From contig JAHEIK010000140.1 in the NCBI GenBank assembly GCA_024639415.1, positions 1-8,740 of the forward strand: 8,740 nt of DNA. Reading direction: 5' to 3'. Positions 5,563 through 8,740 of the stretch are shown piece after piece. Each line of letters starts with the position of its first letter. Position 1 is the stretch's first letter. The notes beneath the pieces are model-generated. The model saw nothing but the letters and a program-made list of their open reading frames with translations, ran no database searches and was not told where the DNA came from. A program made the position numbers and the translations under genes. This stretch comes from Planctomycetota bacterium (GTDB lineage: Bacteria > Planctomycetota > PLA2 > JAEUHO01).

Positions 5563-6972
5563 GTGATCCAGGTATTCGTCGCGTTGTTGCTGTTCACGTT
5601 CTTCGCCCTTGGCGGACTTGTGTCCGACCTCGGCCTCGTGCGGATCGTGCAGCGTCAGATGAGCAACTCCACCGACGCGGCCGCCATGGAGGGGCTGCGT
5701 CTCGCCGACGCGGCGACGGACGTGGATCGACGCCTCGCCTCACGCGCCATCCTGCTTGCGCACTTCGACGACGACTTCGGGGTCACGGCCGCAGATCCCT
5801 ACCAGTTCGGCAGCGCGCCGGTCGTCCGCTTCTCCGGCGGCACGGGGTCCATGGCAGCCAACCAGAAGATCGACCTCGTGCCCGGCGTCGCCTACGCCCC
5901 TGATCCCGCGCTGAACCTCGGCAATCAGGGCCACGGAGACATGGTCGGTGGCTGGTTCGACGAGCGCGAGCTTGCGCACGTAGAGAACCGTGCGTATGCA
6001 CGCAGCGACTTCGGAGCCGCACCTTCGGGCGCCGCGCCGCGCGAGGCGTTCCTGGTGCGCTTGCGCCGTACGACCGGCCTCAATGCGCTCGACGCGCAGG
6101 CCGGTGTGAGCACGCGCGGACCGGCCCTGCCGTACCTATTCTCGCGCGGCAGCCTGATGGCCGCCGGCATGCGTGGGCGCGGCGTGACCGTGCGCAGCAC
6201 CTCGGTCGCGGCAGGTCGGCGCGTGACGCTTGCCGGCGTCCCGCGACCTTCGCTCGGCTTGACCGGTACGGCGCCCCTGGCCATGGAGCACGACTACTGG
6301 AACAGGATTGCGGCGAACACGACCTTCGACCTGACCTTTGGGGAGGGCTCCGATGACAGGGGCGGCCCGCGACGAGGTCCGCCGATCCGCCTCGATCCCG
6401 ATCAGCGGACTCGCGGCGCGCCGCCCATCATTCCCCCCGGCCAGATGGTCACCGGTTCCGCCGAGCCGATTGCCGTGTTCACCGATCGCGACGACGAAGC
6501 GCGCAAGGCTTGGTCGATGGGGGATCCGGTCTGGGTGGACACCACCCCGAACCTGAGCGCCGCCCTCGCACGCCTGGGCAACGTGTTCGACGCCAACTAC
6601 CAGCCGCGGCTGTTCCTGCTGCCCATCTACGAGGGGGACGTGCTGTGGTTCTACGACGGCCGTCCCGGCAACAGCAACCCGCCGTTCCTGCCGCCCGTGA
6701 ACAACGTCCCCAAGGACGAGATGGACCCGCGCATCGTGGGCTTCGGACTCGTGCTCGTGCTCGGGGCGATGACGAACGGCGACGACGACGACCGCGACCA
6801 GCAGCAGATCACGCTCTTCTTGCGCAAGCTCCCGTCGGTCGTGATTCCCGCCAACGTGTCGGCCGTATCCACCCCGGGCATGGTCGGCCTGCCGTCCTGG
6901 CTCGCGCGCCAGATCGGCGACCTAAACCAAGACATGGACGCAGGCGTCCGCGCGGCCGCGCTGGCCCGCTAG
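5563..6972 (+). CDS. tadG: TadG-like Flp pilus assembly protein
   Basis: TadG proteins are membrane-anchored extracytoplasmic components of the Tad machine. The first 50 residues match the TadG N-terminal domain: a hydrophobic helix (about 3-20), then LVSDLGLVRIVQRQMSNSTD followed by AAAMEGLRLAD, equivalent to the usual D-x-G-R-x-x-x-x-R-x-x-Q-x-x-A-D-A-A-A pattern. The 469-aa protein has no cysteine. The rest is soluble, with a Pro/Gly/Arg-rich stretch near 265-290 and an acidic tract NGDDDDRDQQQ near 405-414. I see no von Willebrand A (MIDAS) motif, which some TadG proteins carry. The N-terminus lacks the short basic segment and RG that commonly precede the helix, and an in-frame stop rules out a missed extension. 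It is followed after 16 bp by tadZ. The family assignment rests mostly on the N-terminus and on context. Confidence 0.75.
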   Translation: MIQVFVALLLFTFFALGGLVSDLGLVRIVQRQMSNSTDAAAMEGLRLADAATDVDRRLASRAILLAHFDDDFGVTAADPYQFGSAPVVRFSGGTGSMAANQKIDLVPGVAYAPDPALNLGNQGHGDMVGGWFDERELAHVENRAYARSDFGAAPSGAAPREAFLVRLRRTTGLNALDAQAGVSTRGPALPYLFSRGSLMAAGMRGRGVTVRSTSVAAGRRVTLAGVPRPSLGLTGTAPLAMEHDYWNRIAANTTFDLTFGEGSDDRGGPRRGPPIRLDPDQRTRGAPPIIPPGQMVTGSAEPIAVFTDRDDEARKAWSMGDPVWVDTTPNLSAALARLGNVFDANYQPRLFLLPIYEGDVLWFYDGRPGNSNPPFLPPVNNVPKDEMDPRIVGFGLVLVLGAMTNGDDDDRDQQQITLFLRKLPSVVIPANVSAVSTPGMVGLPSWLARQIGDLNQDMDAGVRAAALAR

Positions 6973-6988
6973 CTCTCCGGAGGACATC

Positions 6989-8251
6989 GTGATCAGGGAA
7001 ACAGCCATTCGCTTCCTCGTGGTAGCGCCCGAGGCGTCGCTGCAGGAGGAGTTCGAAGGCGCCGTCCAAGGCGTCAAGGGTGTACGCAGTGTCGTGCACT
7101 ACGCGCCCGACACGCTCTCCGGCATCGAGGCTGCGCGCGTGCGCCAGCCCGACTGTGTGCTCGTCGAGATGGGCACCTCGGCTGCGGAGTTGCGCGCGTT
7201 CGCGGAGGAGATCGCCGCCGCCGCGCCGGAGGCCGCCGTCGTGGCCGTCTACCGTCCCCAGGACTTCAGCGGCAGCGAGAGGGAGAGCCTCGTGATCATC
7301 GAAGCGCTGCGGGCGCAGGTCGTCGACTTCCTTCGCAGGCCGTTGTCGAGCTCGGAGCTTGGCGAGCTGATTGGCCGTCTGCGGCGCGGCACCGCGCGTG
7401 CGCGCGGCGGGGCCGAGTTCGGCAAGGTCATCTCGTTCATCAGCAACAAGGGCGGCGTCGGGAAGTCCTCCGTCTCGACGAACGTGGCGTGTGAGCTCGC
7501 ACGGCGTCATCCCGGCGACGTGCTGCTCGTGGACCTCTCGCTCCAGCTCGGCGTGTGCGCCTCGATGCTGAATCTGGAGCCCACGCAGACGATCGCGGAC
7601 GCAGCCGAGCAGCTCGACCGGCTGGATACCACGCTGTTGCGTCAGATGACGCTGCCGCACGAATCCGGCCTGCGCGTGCTGCCTGCACCGCCCACGGTCC
7701 TCTCGGCCGCGGACGTGGACGACAAGGTCGTCTCGCGTGTGATCTCGCTCGCTCGCCGCGCGTACCGCTACGTCGTCGTAGACACGTTCCCCGTCGTCGA
7801 CGGCGTCGTCATGGGCGTGCTGGACCTGAGCAACGTGATCTGCGTCGTGACGCAGGTGATCGTGCCGGTCCTCAACGGCACGGCGAGCCTGCTCGAGACG
7901 CTGCAGCAACTCGGCATCGCACGCGAGCGGAACTGGGTCGTGCTGAACCGCGCGCAGCCCTCCTTCCCCGGCGAGCTGACCATTCCCGACGTGGAGGCGC
8001 ATCTCGAACTGCCGGTGCGGCACGAGGTGGCGTTCGACAAGAAGCTGCCGATGGCTGTGAACATGGGGCTGCCGCGTGTTCTGCACTCGTCGCGCTTCAA
8101 CCGCTTCCGCCGCTCGATCTCGGCGCTCGTCGACGACATCGTCGCACTCGACGTGCGTACGCTCCCGGCACCCCACGATGCCGACGTCGAGGTGGCCGCG
8201 CTGCCTGTCGCGGCCACCGCTGCGCGCGTCCCCGAATGGGTGGAGGGGTAG
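6989..8251 (+). CDS. tadZ: Pilus localisation ATPase TadZ (CpaE)
   Basis: TadZ/CpaE is a MinD/ParA-like cytoplasmic ATPase with an N-terminal receiver-like domain that places the Tad apparatus, often at a cell pole. The 420-aa protein shows both parts. Residues about 6-135 have a receiver-like pattern. In it the third strand ends CVLVE, so Glu60 stands where the phosphorylated Asp would be. From about 146 comes VISFISNKGGVGKSS, the deviant Walker A with signature Lys154 and Lys159. VDLSLQLG follows (Asp182), then YVVVDTFP (Asp265) as the switch II/Walker B region. GTG 6989 has GGAGG 5 nt upstream. The stop codon abuts the tadA ATG, implying translational coupling. Atypical receivers are usual in this family, so the domain probably serves dimerisation or partner binding rather than phosphorelay. 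Confidence 0.9.
   Translation: MIRETAIRFLVVAPEASLQEEFEGAVQGVKGVRSVVHYAPDTLSGIEAARVRQPDCVLVEMGTSAAELRAFAEEIAAAAPEAAVVAVYRPQDFSGSERESLVIIEALRAQVVDFLRRPLSSSELGELIGRLRRGTARARGGAEFGKVISFISNKGGVGKSSVSTNVACELARRHPGDVLLVDLSLQLGVCASMLNLEPTQTIADAAEQLDRLDTTLLRQMTLPHESGLRVLPAPPTVLSAADVDDKVVSRVISLARRAYRYVVVDTFPVVDGVVMGVLDLSNVICVVTQVIVPVLNGTASLLETLQQLGIARERNWVVLNRAQPSFPGELTIPDVEAHLELPVRHEVAFDKKLPMAVNMGLPRVLHSSRFNRFRRSISALVDDIVALDVRTLPAPHDADVEVAALPVAATAARVPEWVEG
8242..8246 (+). promoter_or_regulatory. Ribosome binding site of tadA inside the end of tadZ
   Basis: GGAGG lies within the last codons of tadZ, 5 nt before ATG 8252. The tadZ stop (8249-8251) falls between them, so ribosomes finishing tadZ can start tadA directly. 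Confidence 0.65.
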
Positions 8252-8740
8252 ATGGGTTCGTCTTCTACAAGGAGCGCTAGCGAGGCGCTGCGCAAGCGCC
8301 TGATCGGATCCGTCGCCACGGCGCCGAACACCCGCATCAAGCAGCAGCCCGGTGGCGCGACGAGCGCCGACCAGCGTCGCGGCCGCGCCGACTACGTCAC
8401 CGTCAAGGCCAGGCTGCTCGCGCGACTGCTCGACGATATCGGCGATCGGCGCATGGTCGCGGAGGACGAGGCGGCGGTCGCACGCGTCGTGCAGGAGTTC
8501 GTGGCACGCGTGCTGGCCGAGGAGGACATCCCGCTCAACGAGCACGAGCGCGCCCGGCTTGCCGATGACCTCACGGACGAGACCCTAGGCGTGGGGCCGC
8601 TCGCGCCGCTGATGGCTGATCCCGCTGTCACCGACATCCTCGTCGTGGGCCCGCACAAGGTGTACGTCGAGCGCTTCGGCCGGCTGGAGTTGACGGAGAT
8701 CCGCTTCCAGGACGGCGACCACGTCCAGCGTGTGATCGAG
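8252..8740 (+). CDS. tadA: Tad assembly ATPase TadA (CpaF), N-terminal part, cut by window end
   Basis: TadA/CpaF is the hexameric secretion ATPase that powers Flp pilus assembly at the inner membrane. Only the first 163 residues are in the window, and the frame is still open at the last base. The opening about 50 residues are polar and low in complexity. From about residue 111 the sequence TLGVGPLAPLMADPAVTDIL and then VVGPHKVYVERFGRLELTE is the conserved N-terminal domain of CpaF-type ATPases (usual form LGxGPLExLLxDxxVTEIMVNGP). The customary Asn of VNGP is Val here. The Walker A and B motifs, arginine finger and His box would lie beyond the window. The ATG abuts the tadZ stop. TadB and TadC platform genes are expected next. 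Confidence 0.92.
   Translation, partial: MGSSSTRSASEALRKRLIGSVATAPNTRIKQQPGGATSADQRRGRADYVTVKARLLARLLDDIGDRRMVAEDEAAVARVVQEFVARVLAEEDIPLNEHERARLADDLTDETLGVGPLAPLMADPAVTDILVVGPHKVYVERFGRLELTEIRFQDGDHVQRVIE

Noticed and set aside
4356..5597. Long minus-strand open frame antisense to rcpC
   Set aside because: It is a shadow of rcpC, with Leu/Arg/His-rich composition and no domain.
6809..8545. Long minus-strand open frame antisense to tadG, tadZ and tadA
   Set aside because: The product is rich in His, Arg and Asp, with no recognisable domain, as expected from the antisense of GC-rich codons. The plus strand encodes clear families.
1..8740. CRISPR array, tRNA, rRNA, insertion sequence or attachment site
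   Set aside because: I found no regularly spaced repeats, no tRNA-like cloverleaf, no transposase and no terminal inverted repeats. The window is almost wholly tad genes.

Overview
This window is the first two thirds of a tad (tight adherence) locus, which builds a type IVb Flp pilus. The DNA is GC-rich, with strong G/C bias at third codon positions and clear Shine-Dalgarno sites before most genes. The outer-membrane secretin and the small lipoprotein point to a diderm (Gram-negative type) bacterium. The high GC, the enlarged pilin and pseudopilin, and the gene order fit Planctomycetota or Myxococcota-like lineages better than Pasteurellaceae or Caulobacter, but the phylum cannot be settled from this window.

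Layout. Positions 1-162 hold no gene I can support: a G-rich stretch (about 4-60) and an 8-bp inverted repeat (108-137). A small cysteine-rich lipoprotein gene lies on the minus strand (163-345) and is divergent from everything else. The 188-bp divergent spacer (346-533) contains a 6-bp inverted repeat. All remaining genes are on the plus strand in one apparent operon: rcpA/cpaC secretin (534-2489), flp pilin (2600-2944), tadV/cpaA prepilin peptidase (3055-3471), tadE pseudopilin (3515-4399), rcpC/cpaB (4461-5534), tadG-like (5563-6972), tadZ/cpaE (6989-8251) and the start of tadA/cpaF (8252 to the window end). Two larger spacers flank flp. The 110 bp before it hold a hairpin and a pyrimidine-rich leader. 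The 110 bp after it are almost filled by three consecutive hairpins. From rcpC onward the genes become tightly packed, and tadZ and tadA abut with no gap.

How the genes fit together (family knowledge applied to what is seen). TadV would cleave the leaders of Flp and TadE. TadA would be the assembly ATPase, placed at the cell pole by TadZ. RcpA would form the outer-membrane channel, with RcpC as its periplasmic partner. TadE and TadG would be minor, pseudopilin-like components. The platform proteins TadB and TadC, and a TadD-type lipoprotein, are not in the window and would be expected downstream.

Unusual points are the Flp pilin with a long hydrophilic tail, the structured RNA spacer after it, a long TadE, a TadZ receiver domain with Glu in place of the phospho-accepting Asp, an RcpA with two BON-like modules and a Gly/Ser-rich hinge, and the divergent cysteine-rich mini-lipoprotein. 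I found no mobile element, CRISPR array, tRNA or rRNA.
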